From assembly GCF_014873855.1 (NCBI RefSeq), contig NZ_JADBEL010000004.1, positions 1-64,000 of the forward strand: a stretch of DNA of 64,000 nucleotides. The letters are read 5' to 3'. Each line of letters starts with the position of its first letter. The stretch's first letter is position 1. The notes below the pieces were generated by a model. The model had not been told where the DNA came from. It did no database searches and worked only from the letters and a program-made list of their open reading frames with translations. Positions 9,856 to 18,559 of this stretch are shown one piece after another. This DNA is from Sporosarcina limicola (GTDB lineage: Bacteria > Bacillota > Bacilli > Bacillales_A > Planococcaceae). Both the position numbers and the translations under genes were made by a program.

Positions 9856-10878
9856 ATGGTGGATGCATTCACTGTAGAAAATATAGCTCCTTTATTAAGA
9901 GTAGAAAACCTAAAGACCCACTACTCCATTAAAAAAGGTGTGTTTTCGAGAAACGTTGGTTCTATAAAGGCTGTTGATGGGGTGGATTTTCATATAAATC
10001 CAGGTGAAACATTAGGGCTTGTAGGGGAGTCGGGCTGCGGAAAATCAACTGTTGGTAAAACGCTAGTTGGATTAGAGCGAGCAACAGCAGGAAATGTCTT
10101 TTTTGATAATAAGGATATATTAAGCGGTTCCGGTTCTGAAATGAAAAAAGTTCGACGTGATTTACAAATCATATTTCAGGATCCCTATTCTTCATTAAAT
10201 CCTCGTAAACGAGTAAAAGATATTCTTGAAGAGCCGATAAGGGTTCATCGGATTGTAGAGCCTCAACTAGTTTCGAAACGTGTTGATGAGCTCCTTGAAT
10301 TGGTGGGGTTGCCAAGAGCCTTTAAAAATCGTTATCCGCATGAATTTTCAGGGGGACAACGCCAACGAATAGGAATTGCACGTGCGCTTTCATTAAACCC
10401 GAAATTGATTATCTGCGATGAACCTGTTTCAGCCCTTGATGTATCTATTCAAGCGCAAATCTTAAACTTATTAAAAGACTTACAAAAGGAATTAAATTTA
10501 ACGTTCCTGTTTATCGCACATGGATTAGGCGCTGTAAAATATATTAGCGATCGAATTGCAGTGATGTATTTAGGGAAAATTGTAGAGATTGCAAAAACAG
10601 AAGAAATTTTCATGAATCCACAGCATCCGTATACAAAAGCTTTATTAAGTGCGTATCCAATACCGAACCCTGAGCTTCGTTCAAAAGAGCGTATCATCAT
10701 CTCGGGAGATGTACCAAATCCGTCAAACTTACAAAAAGGATGTAATTTTTATTCACGTTGTCCGCTTGCAAAATCCATATGTCGAGATGAAGAACCTTTA
10801 CTAAAAGGCGAAAAACATCCGGTAGCATGCTTTGCCGTTAATGACGAGAAAAAGTGGAATGCAGGAATACGTCTATGA
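9856..10878 (+). CDS. Oligopeptide/dipeptide ABC importer, ATP-binding protein (OppF/DppF type)
   Basis: Second ATPase of the importer, 340 residues. Walker A is GESGCGKST, the Q-loop is in IFQDPYSSLNPRKR, the signature FSGGQRQR and Walker B LIICDEPVSALD. The H-loop reads IAHGLGAV, so the residue after the switch histidine, usually Asp, is Gly. This mild oddity leaves the histidine intact. A cysteine-rich C-terminal segment (GCNFYSRCPLAKSIC) is present as in OppF. ATG is preceded by AATAAGGAG, three bases after the upstream stop. Confidence 0.9.
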   Translation: MVDAFTVENIAPLLRVENLKTHYSIKKGVFSRNVGSIKAVDGVDFHINPGETLGLVGESGCGKSTVGKTLVGLERATAGNVFFDNKDILSGSGSEMKKVRRDLQIIFQDPYSSLNPRKRVKDILEEPIRVHRIVEPQLVSKRVDELLELVGLPRAFKNRYPHEFSGGQRQRIGIARALSLNPKLIICDEPVSALDVSIQAQILNLLKDLQKELNLTFLFIAHGLGAVKYISDRIAVMYLGKIVEIAKTEEIFMNPQHPYTKALLSAYPIPNPELRSKERIIISGDVPNPSNLQKGCNFYSRCPLAKSICRDEEPLLKGEKHPVACFAVNDEKKWNAGIRL

Positions 10879-10907
10879 GTAAATCTAGATAGAAAGAAGG
10901 TGTGACA

Positions 10908-11858
10908 ATGGCATCATATATTATGCGCAGACTATTAATTGCAATTCCTGTATTGATTGGTGTAACAATTTTTAATTTCATTATTATCAACATGGCCCCA
11001 GGAAATCCAGTTGAAATGTTTGTGAATCCCGATGCAACTCCTGCGCAAATAGAATTAGAAAAAGAGCGGATGGGGTTGAATGATCCCATGGTGATTCAGT
11101 ATTTCCGTTGGATGAATAGCTTACTCCATGGTGATCTTGGTTACTCGTATTCTACATACGAACCTGTAACCCAAGTTCTCTTGGAGCGAATGGGTCCAAC
11201 ACTGCTTTTAATGGGATTAGCACTTTTCTTTGGTCTATTGATAGCGATTCCAATCGGTATTCTTAGCGCTACAAAACAGTACAGCAAACTCGATTATGCA
11301 ACAACCGGATTCTCCTTTTTAGGGATTTCAATTCCCCATTTTTTTCTTGGATTAGGAGCCATCTATATTTTCTCCGTACAATTACAATTATTACCTACAG
11401 GTGGCATGATGACGCTGGGAAGTGGTGGGGGATTTGTCGATCGAGTAGAACATCTTATCCTTCCTGTATTTGTTTTAGCCACTGGTATTGCAGGGAAAAA
11501 GATTCGTTATGTTCGAGCGAGTATGTTAGATGTGCTTGGACAAGATTATCTTCGTACGGCCCGAGCGAAGGGGCTAAGGGAATTTGTTGTAACAAATAAA
11601 CATGCGCTAAAAAATGCGTTAATTCCAATAATTACTGTTATCGGGCTAGAGATTCCTTTACTCATTGGTGGAGCAGTAATTACAGAACAGGTATTTCAGT
11701 GGCCAGGTATGGGTCTGTTAACCATTCAATCCATCATGTCGCGGGACTATCCAACCTTAATGGCAATTAATCTGCTAACAGCGGTTATTGTTTTAGTGGC
11801 TAACTTCGCCACGGATATCCTCTATTCAGTCGCCGATCCAAGGATCAAAAATAACTAA
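10908..11858 (+). CDS. Oligopeptide/dipeptide ABC importer, permease (OppB/DppB type)
   Basis: Inner-membrane permease of about 316 residues. It has an N-terminal transmembrane helix (about 9-28), an extracytoplasmic loop containing INMAPGNP and LGYSYST, and a BPD_transp_1 core with five further helices. The ATPase-contact EAA loop reads YLRTARAKGL. A GTG at 10902 is in frame, but ATG 10908 has AGAAAGAAGG seven bases upstream and matches the family N-terminus (MASYIMRRLL). It pairs with the next permease. Confidence 0.9.
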   Translation: MASYIMRRLLIAIPVLIGVTIFNFIIINMAPGNPVEMFVNPDATPAQIELEKERMGLNDPMVIQYFRWMNSLLHGDLGYSYSTYEPVTQVLLERMGPTLLLMGLALFFGLLIAIPIGILSATKQYSKLDYATTGFSFLGISIPHFFLGLGAIYIFSVQLQLLPTGGMMTLGSGGGFVDRVEHLILPVFVLATGIAGKKIRYVRASMLDVLGQDYLRTARAKGLREFVVTNKHALKNALIPIITVIGLEIPLLIGGAVITEQVFQWPGMGLLTIQSIMSRDYPTLMAINLLTAVIVLVANFATDILYSVADPRIKNN

Positions 11859-11877
11859 TGAAAGGTGGTGTGTACCT

Positions 11878-12813
11878 GTGCCAGTGGTGGAAACGAAGAA
11901 AAGGAAAGAGTTGAATCCAAATCAACATCAACATGATAAACAAGAAATTCTGCATAATCTTGAAAAAGAGGAAAGCTATTTCCGAATAATAGCAAAACGG
12001 TTTCTTAACCATAAATTAGCCGTTATTGGGTTGATTGTCTTATTTCTGATTATGCTAGTGGCGATCTTTGCGCCGTTTATTGCAACAAAAGATCCTTACC
12101 AAATTAATGCTGCTTTTGGAGCTCCACCTTCCGCTGAATATTGGCTAGGAACCGATTTAGTTGGGCGAGATGTATTTAGTAGAATTCTGTATGCTTCACG
12201 CGTATCTCTTATGGTGGGGTTTGGATCCGTCCTTATTTATACTGTAATCGGCACAATTATCGGGGCTGTATCTGGCTATTTCGGTGGTCGGGTAGATATG
12301 ATTTTTATGCGTATCACAGATGTTTTTATGTCCTTCCCCCAATTGATGGTTATTCTGGTTGTAGTAAGTATATTTGGTCCCAGTCTACTCAATATTATCG
12401 TAATTCTCGGTGTCCTTGGTTGGCCATCAGTGGCTCGACTTGTGAGAGGAAGTGTTCTTTCGCTTAAAGAAGTTGATTTTGTGAAATCTGCCGTCGTCCT
12501 AGGAATAAGTACACCGCGTATTTTATTCAGTCACATTTTACCAAATGTTATGGCGCCACTTCTTGTTCATGCCACATTTGGGATTGCGGCAGCAATTATT
12601 ATTGAAGCCTCTCTAAGTTATTTAGGAATGGGCGTTCAGCCACCAATCTCAAGTTGGGGAAATATGCTGACAGATGCTCAGTCCATCACTGTGATTTCTT
12701 CACAACCGTGGCTATGGATTCCACCGGGTATCATGATAGTGATAACTGTTCTTGCTATAAACTTTGTAGGCGATGGTCTACGTGATGCATTAGATCCAAA
12801 AATGACAAATTAG
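11878..12813 (+). CDS. Oligopeptide/dipeptide ABC importer, permease (OppC/DppC type)
   Basis: Second permease, 311 residues. It has a hydrophilic lysine- and histidine-rich N-terminus (residues 1-40), an OppC_N helix (about 45-68), the conserved loop YWLGTDLVGRDVFSRILYASR, then five transmembrane helices of the BPD_transp_1 fold with a cytoplasmic EAA loop (FVKSAVVLGIS). GTG is the start, preceded by AAAGGTGGTG. Located between OppB-like and the binding-protein genes, in the standard order for this transporter class. Confidence 0.9.
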   Translation: MPVVETKKRKELNPNQHQHDKQEILHNLEKEESYFRIIAKRFLNHKLAVIGLIVLFLIMLVAIFAPFIATKDPYQINAAFGAPPSAEYWLGTDLVGRDVFSRILYASRVSLMVGFGSVLIYTVIGTIIGAVSGYFGGRVDMIFMRITDVFMSFPQLMVILVVVSIFGPSLLNIIVILGVLGWPSVARLVRGSVLSLKEVDFVKSAVVLGISTPRILFSHILPNVMAPLLVHATFGIAAAIIIEASLSYLGMGVQPPISSWGNMLTDAQSITVISSQPWLWIPPGIMIVITVLAINFVGDGLRDALDPKMTN

Positions 12814-12830
12814 AAAACGGAGGGCTATCT

Positions 12831-14462
12831 ATGAAAAAACATTTGATAAAAATATTCCCACTTATTGGACTTGCACTACTGCTGATCCTAAGTGCTTGTA
12901 CAAAGAATGATGCGGATTCATCTAAAACACCAGCATCACCTAACTCAGCTAGCGGTGAAAAAATTGTCTCGGTCGGTATAGTCAATCCAATTAGTTCAAT
13001 CAATCCCATTAACACAGCGGATGTCGGATCAAGAGAAGTAATCAATCTATTATTCGATTCGCTTTATGATGTGAATGAAGAATTAGAATTCATTCCTAAA
13101 TTGGCAAAAGAATTTAAATCGGATGATAATCAAACATTCACAATTACAATTGAACCGGAAGCAAATTGGACAGATGGCAAACCCGTTTCATCGGAGGACA
13201 TTCTTTTCACTTTGAATACGATGGCGAACCCCGATGTTCATAGTTTAGGATTACCTTCGCTTAGTGTTATTGAAGGGCTTGACGATGATGGGCGTCTCCC
13301 TGAAGGTGAAGAAAGTATAACAGGGTTTGAAATCATTGATGAAAAAACATTTTCAGTTAAAACAAAAAATCCAATCGATCCAAACATCTTAAAAGAAAAC
13401 TTAGGTTATCTGATTAATATTATTCCAAAACATGTTTTAAAGGATATTGACCCAGACAAGCTTCACCTAGATCCATTTATGGAGAACCCTACTGTTACAA
13501 GTGGTCCACTTACACTTGTAAAATTAGCAAACGACTCTTATGTTGAGTTCAAGGCAAATCCTGATTATTACCGCGGTGCACCTAAAATTGATAAACTAAT
13601 TATTAAGATCATGCCTTCATCTAATCTTGTAGCACAGTTACAAACGGGTGAGATTCAAATGGTTCATCCAGGGGTTGGGGCAATCCCTGTTCAGGACTTT
13701 GAAAAAGTAAGAAGTATAGAAGGGATTAAAACGATTCAAGGAAAGCCGTTCGATTATCAAACGATGTTTTTCAATATGAATGTTTTTGACGATGCGAGTG
13801 TACGTCTTGCTATCGTTCATGCCATCAATCGTCCTATGCTAGTAGATACATTACTTCAAGGCGAAGCGGAAATTGTGAATAGCAGTTTTACTACGATTCA
13901 CCCTTACTATAATCAAGATATTGAGATATATGAATATGATCCAGAGAAGTCTAAAAAACTACTTAAAGATGCTAACTGGGATCTAAGTAAGCCAATTAAC
14001 TTAGCCGTTCCGGTTGGCAATCAGATACGCGAACAGGCAGCTGCAATTATTGCAGAAAATCTTAAAGCGGTAGGTTTCAAAGTTGAAATCAATAAATATG
14101 ATTTCCCAACACTTATGCAAAAGGGGAAAAATCACGATTTTGATTTGCTTATGATGGGTATGCCACTTAGAGTTGACCCAAATCGTTCATCTAATATTTT
14201 ACATGAAAAAGGCGGAATGATAAATTATTCGGATTATGACAACCCGAAAATCAATCAGCTCTTTGCAGATGGTAAAAGTGAAGACGATCCAGCAAAAAGA
14301 AAAATAATTTTTAATGAGCTCCAAGAAATACTTAATGTGGATCTGCCGATTATTACACTTTTCTCAGCTTATTCCTTTAAACCAGTTTCGGACAAAATGA
14401 TTGTGGGCGAACCTAAATCAATGGGAATGTTTTATGACGTACATGAGTGGGATATAAAGTGA
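12831..14462 (+). CDS. Substrate-binding lipoprotein of the peptide-type importer (SBP family 5)
   Basis: The 543-residue extracellular receptor for this importer. It has a lipoprotein signal with lipobox LSAC and the lipidated Cys at position 23, then a serine/proline-rich linker. The SBP_bac_5 fold shows the N-terminal NPINTADVGSREVINLLFDSLYD segment in two parts, WTDGKPVSSEDILFT, and the C-terminal VRLAIVHAINR region. ATG follows AACGGAGGGC. The ligand is not predictable from sequence. The M20 hydrolase and gamma-lyase downstream suggest a short peptide or N-acyl amino acid, possibly sulfur-containing (inference). A palindromic repeat overlaps its stop codon. Confidence 0.9.
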   Translation: MKKHLIKIFPLIGLALLLILSACTKNDADSSKTPASPNSASGEKIVSVGIVNPISSINPINTADVGSREVINLLFDSLYDVNEELEFIPKLAKEFKSDDNQTFTITIEPEANWTDGKPVSSEDILFTLNTMANPDVHSLGLPSLSVIEGLDDDGRLPEGEESITGFEIIDEKTFSVKTKNPIDPNILKENLGYLINIIPKHVLKDIDPDKLHLDPFMENPTVTSGPLTLVKLANDSYVEFKANPDYYRGAPKIDKLIIKIMPSSNLVAQLQTGEIQMVHPGVGAIPVQDFEKVRSIEGIKTIQGKPFDYQTMFFNMNVFDDASVRLAIVHAINRPMLVDTLLQGEAEIVNSSFTTIHPYYNQDIEIYEYDPEKSKKLLKDANWDLSKPINLAVPVGNQIREQAAAIIAENLKAVGFKVEINKYDFPTLMQKGKNHDFDLLMMGMPLRVDPNRSSNILHEKGGMINYSDYDNPKINQLFADGKSEDDPAKRKIIFNELQEILNVDLPIITLFSAYSFKPVSDKMIVGEPKSMGMFYDVHEWDIK

Positions 14463-14612
14463 AACTTCAATCAGAGGGGGGTTCCTTATCCCCCACTGAT
14501 TGTTAGTTGAACCATTCGGGCATTTACGAGCAGTTGATCCCCCACCTAAGTCTTCTCGAGTTACCTTAAACTTTGAAGTGGGGATCTTACTGCCCGTTAA
14601 TGCGGGATAAAA
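14459..14612 (+). repeat. Dispersed palindromic repeat, copy 1 (family A)
   Basis: Begins inside the stop codon of the binding-protein gene with GTGAAACTTCAATCAGAG, has a CCCCC..GGGGG hairpin, and ends AGTGGGGATCTTACTGCC followed by the hairpin CCCGTTAATGCGGG and ATAAA. Related copies lie at 15928-15990, 16911-16960 and 37807-37857, with a remnant at 36361-36380. It fills the 172-base gap before the M20 gene and may attenuate transcription into it. Confidence 0.7.
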
Positions 14613-14634
14613 CAATAATTAGGGGGAGAAGGGT

Positions 14635-15834
14635 ATGACTAAAAAGGCAATTGATACGAAGACACTTGTAAAAGAAGTTGAGGAGCAAGTAATAAAATGG
14701 CGTCGGCATCTTCATGAAAATCCTGAATTATCCTTTCAAGAAGTAAAGACAGCACAATATGTTTATGAAACGCTTCAATCTTTCGGTAATCTTGAACTAT
14801 CAAGGCCCTCAGCAACAAGCATTATGGCCCGATTAATCGGCTCAAAGCCTGGTAAGGTAATGGCCTTTCGAGCAGATATGGATGCGCTTCCGATTCAAGA
14901 GGAAACCAACTTAGCTTTTTCTTCTAAAAACGATGGCGTTATGCATGCTTGTGGCCATGATGGTCATACCGCAATGTTATTAGGCGCAGCAAAAGTTTTA
15001 TCGGGATTAAAAGACGATATCCACGGTGAGGTTCGTTTCTTATTTCAACATGCGGAAGAAATGTTTCCAGGCGGCGCGCAAGAGATGGTGGCTGCGGGTG
15101 TGTTAGAGGGTGTCGATGCTATTACCGGGCTACATCTTGCTTCGCGTCTGCCACTGGGGGTATTTGGTGTTGTCTATGGACCTACTACGTCTGCGGGAGA
15201 TACTTTTGATGTTACCATTCAAGGGAAAGGCGGACATGCCGCTAAACCTCATAAATGTATAGATCCAGTTGCAATCGTTGCGCAGCTCATTAATGGCATC
15301 AATCAATTTATTTCTAGGAAGGTAGATGCCTCCGATCGCGTTATACTATCAATAACAAAAATGCAAGGGGGTACTGCGCATAATATAATTCCAGAATTCG
15401 CTACGTTTGGTGGAACTGTTCGCACATTCAATCCAGAGGTTCGCAAACAAATTCCGAAATGGATTGAACAATATGCAAAAGGGCTTACGGAAGCCAATGA
15501 CTGTTCTTATCGTATGGACTATCGAAATGGATACAGTTCAATTGTGAATGATCAAACGATCACTTCACTTGCAGAACAAACAATCATTCAATTGTTCGGA
15601 GAAGAGAGCTTTCTTCTCGATGAGATAAATATGGGGAGTGAAGATTTCTCGGCTTTCTCTAACATTGTGCCAGGCAGCTTTGTGTTTTTAGGAGCTAGAG
15701 ATACTAAGGAAGTTGAGAGTTATCCGCATCATCATCCTCTATTCGTATTTGATGAGAAGGCATTGGAATTAGGTGTCATGTATTTTGTGGAAATTGGCTT
15801 AACTTTCAATGAAAAATTAAATAGTTTGGAATAA
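14635..15834 (+). CDS. M20D-family amidohydrolase (N-acyl amino acid / peptide hydrolase)
   Basis: A 399-residue zinc/manganese amidohydrolase predicted to cleave an N-acyl or dipeptide amide bond in the cytoplasm. Motifs are the metal-binding HACGHDGHTAML, the catalytic glutamate pair in QHAEEMFPGGA, a His in GLHLASRL, and the lid dimerisation domain from about residue 185 (FDVTIQGKGGHAAKPH). A C-terminal metal histidine lies in YPHHHPLF. The start ATG has AGGGGGAGAAGGG upstream. It is last in the importer operon, so it probably releases free amino acid from the imported compound. Confidence 0.87.
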   Translation: MTKKAIDTKTLVKEVEEQVIKWRRHLHENPELSFQEVKTAQYVYETLQSFGNLELSRPSATSIMARLIGSKPGKVMAFRADMDALPIQEETNLAFSSKNDGVMHACGHDGHTAMLLGAAKVLSGLKDDIHGEVRFLFQHAEEMFPGGAQEMVAAGVLEGVDAITGLHLASRLPLGVFGVVYGPTTSAGDTFDVTIQGKGGHAAKPHKCIDPVAIVAQLINGINQFISRKVDASDRVILSITKMQGGTAHNIIPEFATFGGTVRTFNPEVRKQIPKWIEQYAKGLTEANDCSYRMDYRNGYSSIVNDQTITSLAEQTIIQLFGEESFLLDEINMGSEDFSAFSNIVPGSFVFLGARDTKEVESYPHHHPLFVFDEKALELGVMYFVEIGLTFNEKLNSLE

Positions 15835-15927
15835 GATGTTGTTTATTGCCAATAAGTTAGTAGGTGATGCCAGTATTATGCTGGTATCATCTTTTTTCGA
15901 ATTACATTTTAAAATCATCCAAGAATT

Positions 15928-15990
15928 TCAGTGGGCATCAATTTTTTATCCCGCATTAGCGGGCAGTAAGACCCCACTGATTGAAGATTA
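15928..15990 (-). repeat. Dispersed palindromic repeat, copy 2 (family A, inverted)
   Basis: TTTATCCCGCATTAGCGGGC followed by AGTAAGACCCCACTGATTG, the reverse complement of the end of copy 1, preceded by CAGTGGGC. It lies after the M20 gene and could act as a terminator. The rest of the 388-base gap (15835-16222) contains the GntR promoter and no gene. Confidence 0.7.
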
Positions 15991-16033
15991 ATTTTATCCG
16001 ATTTTAGTATTGTGTTAATAAAAACGGAAATAG

Positions 16034-16076
16034 TTGACAATTTAAAAGAAATTAAGTACTATATAATTGTACACAA
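16034..16076 (+). promoter_or_regulatory. Promoter and operator of the GntR regulator gene
   Basis: TTGACA (16034-16039), 17 bases, TACTAT (16057-16062), with the operator-like TTGTACACAA at 16067-16076. It has the same layout as the two palindrome promoters at 8578 and 17219, suggesting autoregulation. A second partial copy, TTGTACACAT, coincides with the start codon (16223-16232). Confidence 0.65.
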
Positions 16077-16222
16077 ATATACTTTAATTCCAATTATTCA
16101 TAGACCTATAAAGTTGACTGGTAGCATTCACAGACTTTAAATTGGAAATTATTTCTTCGAGAGATTCAAAACATAAAATGTTCTTTAGTACGTAAAAAAA
16201 TGATAGTTAGAGGTGATTTTAG

Positions 16223-16909
16223 TTGTACACATTTGATCAAAACTATACAAAAAGGGTCTCAGTAAAAGATGTGGCCTATTTTGAAATTAAAAAGAATATT
16301 ATTGAGGGAGAATTACTCCCTGGTCAAGCAGTCATTGAGGAAGAATTAGCAACCCAATTGAAAATTAGTAGGACGCCTTTACGAGAAGCATTACAAAGGT
16401 TGGAATTAGATGAATTACTCATTCGTCAACCGAATGGAAGATTGAAAATTGCTCCGATATCCGTCAAAGAAGCGGAAGAAATGTTTTTAATACGGATTTT
16501 ATTGGAGGGTGTTGTCGTCCGCCAGGCAACAGATAAAATTGAGGAACGGGAAATTCAACAATTACACAATAATATTCGTATGTGCGATGAGGCGGCACAA
16601 GCGGGAAGATTTGATGATTTTATGAACACTAGTTCTCAATTTCATTTTATGTTGTATGAAATTAGTGGAAATAAGACCGCTGTTAAGATCTTGTATCAAT
16701 TAAATGACCATTTTATGCGTTATCGTAGACTTGTTCCAGCGAAAAATTTCCACGAAAAAAATTCATCCAAAGAACATCAACGTGTCCTGGATTATATAAT
16801 TGCCAGAGATGCATCAAATGCAGAAAAAGCGATGCAGGAACATTTAATAAAAAGTAAAAAAATTGCTTTAGACGTAATTCGAGGCTATAAGAACCTAGAT
16901 CAGCTATAA
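16223..16909 (+). CDS. GntR-family transcriptional regulator, FadR/FCD subfamily
   Basis: A 228-residue DNA-binding regulator. The N-terminal winged helix (about 14-78) contains IKKNIIEGELLPGQAVIEE in family-typical form and the recognition segment ISRTPLREALQRLE. The C-terminal all-helical FCD effector domain (about 85-215) keeps histidines for metal/ligand binding, as in FHFMLYEISGN and the EHL near position 209. The start is TTG with AGAGGTGAT upstream at 16210-16218; no ATG lies nearby. It stands between the importer/M20 operon and the gamma-lyase operon, and all three promoters carry the same palindrome, so it very probably controls both blocks and itself. Confidence 0.9.
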   Translation: MYTFDQNYTKRVSVKDVAYFEIKKNIIEGELLPGQAVIEEELATQLKISRTPLREALQRLELDELLIRQPNGRLKIAPISVKEAEEMFLIRILLEGVVVRQATDKIEEREIQQLHNNIRMCDEAAQAGRFDDFMNTSSQFHFMLYEISGNKTAVKILYQLNDHFMRYRRLVPAKNFHEKNSSKEHQRVLDYIIARDASNAEKAMQEHLIKSKKIALDVIRGYKNLDQL

Positions 16910-16910
16910 A

Positions 16911-16960
16911 GTGAAACTTCAATCAGAGGGGGTTTTCCTGCCCGTTGATGCGGGATAAAC
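16911..16960 (+). repeat. Dispersed palindromic repeat, copy 3 (family A)
   Basis: GTGAAACTTCAATCAGAGG, GGGTTTTCCTG, the hairpin CCCGTTGATGCGGG, then ATAAA. It starts one base after the regulator stop codon, the same position relative to a stop as copy 1. Confidence 0.7.
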
Positions 16961-17076
16961 CTAGCCTTCGTCTTTTTGCAATAACGTTTGATACACATTT
17001 TTTCTTCATTCTACATAATTGAGATGGAAGTGAGTCTGTTATCTGCACTAAGATTCCAAAGTATATGTTGTTTCAT

Positions 17077-17149
17077 AGAAGACACTTTTCTTGTCTATCG
17101 ATGTTGATTTAGTCACTTTACATCGTAACTGAAAAGATGTCTTCTTTTT
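17077..17149 (+). terminator. Terminator-like hairpin after the GntR gene
   Basis: AGAAGACACTTTTC (17077-17090) pairs with GAAAAGATGTCTTCT (17131-17145), followed by TTTT. The loop contains CGATGT..ACATCG, which recurs at 47885-47912, so the loop may be another repeat. The rest of the 417-base gap up to the promoter at 17219 shows no gene. Confidence 0.6.
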
Positions 17150-17218
17150 ATATCTAACTACTAATGAACGAATAATTTTTGGATAAATCGGATGTTTATG
17201 AAGCATGCAAAGAATCAG

Positions 17219-17285
17219 TTGACAATACCTAGTTGGGAAAGTATATTATTAATTGTATACAAATATTCTTTAATACATGTATTAA
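17219..17285 (+). promoter_or_regulatory. Promoter and twin palindromic operators of the gamma-lyase operon
   Basis: TTGACA (17219-17224), 17 bases, TATATT (17242-17247), palindrome TTGTATACAA (17253-17262) and a perfect 16-base palindrome centred on ACATGT (17270-17285). Upstream, GAAGCATGCAAAGAATCAG is also nearly the same as the sequence before 8578, so about 85 bases are conserved between the two promoters. Confidence 0.8.
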
Positions 17286-17326
17286 GATTTAATAGAAGCA
17301 AACTACTTATAAATTAGAGGTTTGGA

Positions 17327-18523
17327 GTGAGTCCTATCAAGAACGTAAATTGGCAAGTCAACACAGAAATTGTTCATACAGCACAAGGACCGAGTAAAGA
17401 AGGAGGGATGATCACACAAGGATTATATCCAGCTGTCGGCTACGCTTTCCAAAGTATTGAGCATGCAGAAGCCGTTGTTTCTGGTAAGGAAGAGGGCGTC
17501 CATTATGGGCGGTATGGTAATCCGACCTTGAAGGCTTTGGAAGAAAAAGTAGCTGCTCTTGAAGGAGGTGAGGCAGGACTTGGGCTTAGCAGTGGGATGG
17601 CTGCGATTTCAAGTGCATTGCTTGCCTTTTTGAAACAAGGAGATCATGTTATTTGTACAAAAGATATATACGGAAATACATTTAAATTTTTAAATACAAT
17701 GGCACCGCGATTTGGCATTACGAGTGATTTTGTCGATTGTACGAATAGTCAAGAGGTAGAGAAGGCGATTCGTGAAAATACAAAGGTGCTTTTTATCGAA
17801 ACACCATCCAATCCTGTTCTGACTGTACTAGACATTGAAAAGCTAGCAATCGTGGCGCATAAACATGGGTTAAAAGTAATTATTGACAGTACGTTCATGA
17901 CGCCTTATTTACAAAAACCGTTGGAGTTAGGGGCAGACCTTGTTGTTCATAGTGCAACGAAGTATTTGAATGGACATGGGGACGTCCTAGCTGGAATCAT
18001 CGTTGGAAGTAAAAAAGATGTTGATAATATTAGGAAAAATTTCATGGCAGATTTAGGACAGTCATTGAGCGCCTGGGATGCATTTTTGGTTTTGAGGGGG
18101 TTAAAAACACTCGGATTACGAATGGAGAAACACTGTCAAACTGCTTTGGAAGTAGCTGAATTTTTATCTTCACATCCAGCAATTAAAAAAGTGTATTATC
18201 CAGGATTAACGACACACCCCCAATATGAAGTTGCGCAAAAACAGATGAAACATTCGGGGGGCATCGTTTCCTTTGAAGTGAAAGGCGGACTTTCCGCAGC
18301 CAAAGAAATGATCAATGCATTAAAATTGGCATTCATATCATTTAGTTTAGGGGATCCAGAAACCCTCGTGCAGCATCCAGCTTCGATGACACATGCCGCA
18401 ATCCCTGCCGAAGAACGAGCGAAATCCAAAATAACGGATGAACTCATTCGGTTGTCTGTTGGACTAGAGGATGCTAAGGATATTATTGATGATTTAGAAC
18501 AAGCCCTTTCTAAAGCCTATTAA
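17327..18523 (+). CDS. PLP-dependent Cys/Met metabolism enzyme, methionine gamma-lyase type
   Basis: A 398-residue member of the Cys/Met metabolism PLP family. The PLP lysine is in HSATKYLNGHGDVLAGI; YGRYGNPT, SSGMAAISSALLA and ETPSNPVL are the usual cofactor and subunit motifs. The family covers methionine gamma-lyase, cystathionine lyases and O-acetylhomoserine sulfhydrylase. The active-site segment here is DIYGNTFKF, with Asn where classical methionine gamma-lyases have a Cys, so the reaction is uncertain. A gamma-elimination releasing a thiol and 2-oxobutyrate is most plausible in this setting. GTG start, AGAGG six bases upstream. It heads an operon with the UroD-like and dehydrogenase genes, under the palindrome promoter. 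Confidence 0.85.
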   Translation: MSPIKNVNWQVNTEIVHTAQGPSKEGGMITQGLYPAVGYAFQSIEHAEAVVSGKEEGVHYGRYGNPTLKALEEKVAALEGGEAGLGLSSGMAAISSALLAFLKQGDHVICTKDIYGNTFKFLNTMAPRFGITSDFVDCTNSQEVEKAIRENTKVLFIETPSNPVLTVLDIEKLAIVAHKHGLKVIIDSTFMTPYLQKPLELGADLVVHSATKYLNGHGDVLAGIIVGSKKDVDNIRKNFMADLGQSLSAWDAFLVLRGLKTLGLRMEKHCQTALEVAEFLSSHPAIKKVYYPGLTTHPQYEVAQKQMKHSGGIVSFEVKGGLSAAKEMINALKLAFISFSLGDPETLVQHPASMTHAAIPAEERAKSKITDELIRLSVGLEDAKDIIDDLEQALSKAY

Positions 18524-18559
18524 CCATTACGAACTACAAATTTGAAGGAGGAGTATTGA

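Noticed and set aside
10510..10540. Dead OppF-type ATPase because of IAHGLG
   Set aside because: The switch histidine, Walker A, Walker B and signature are intact; only the residue after the histidine differs.
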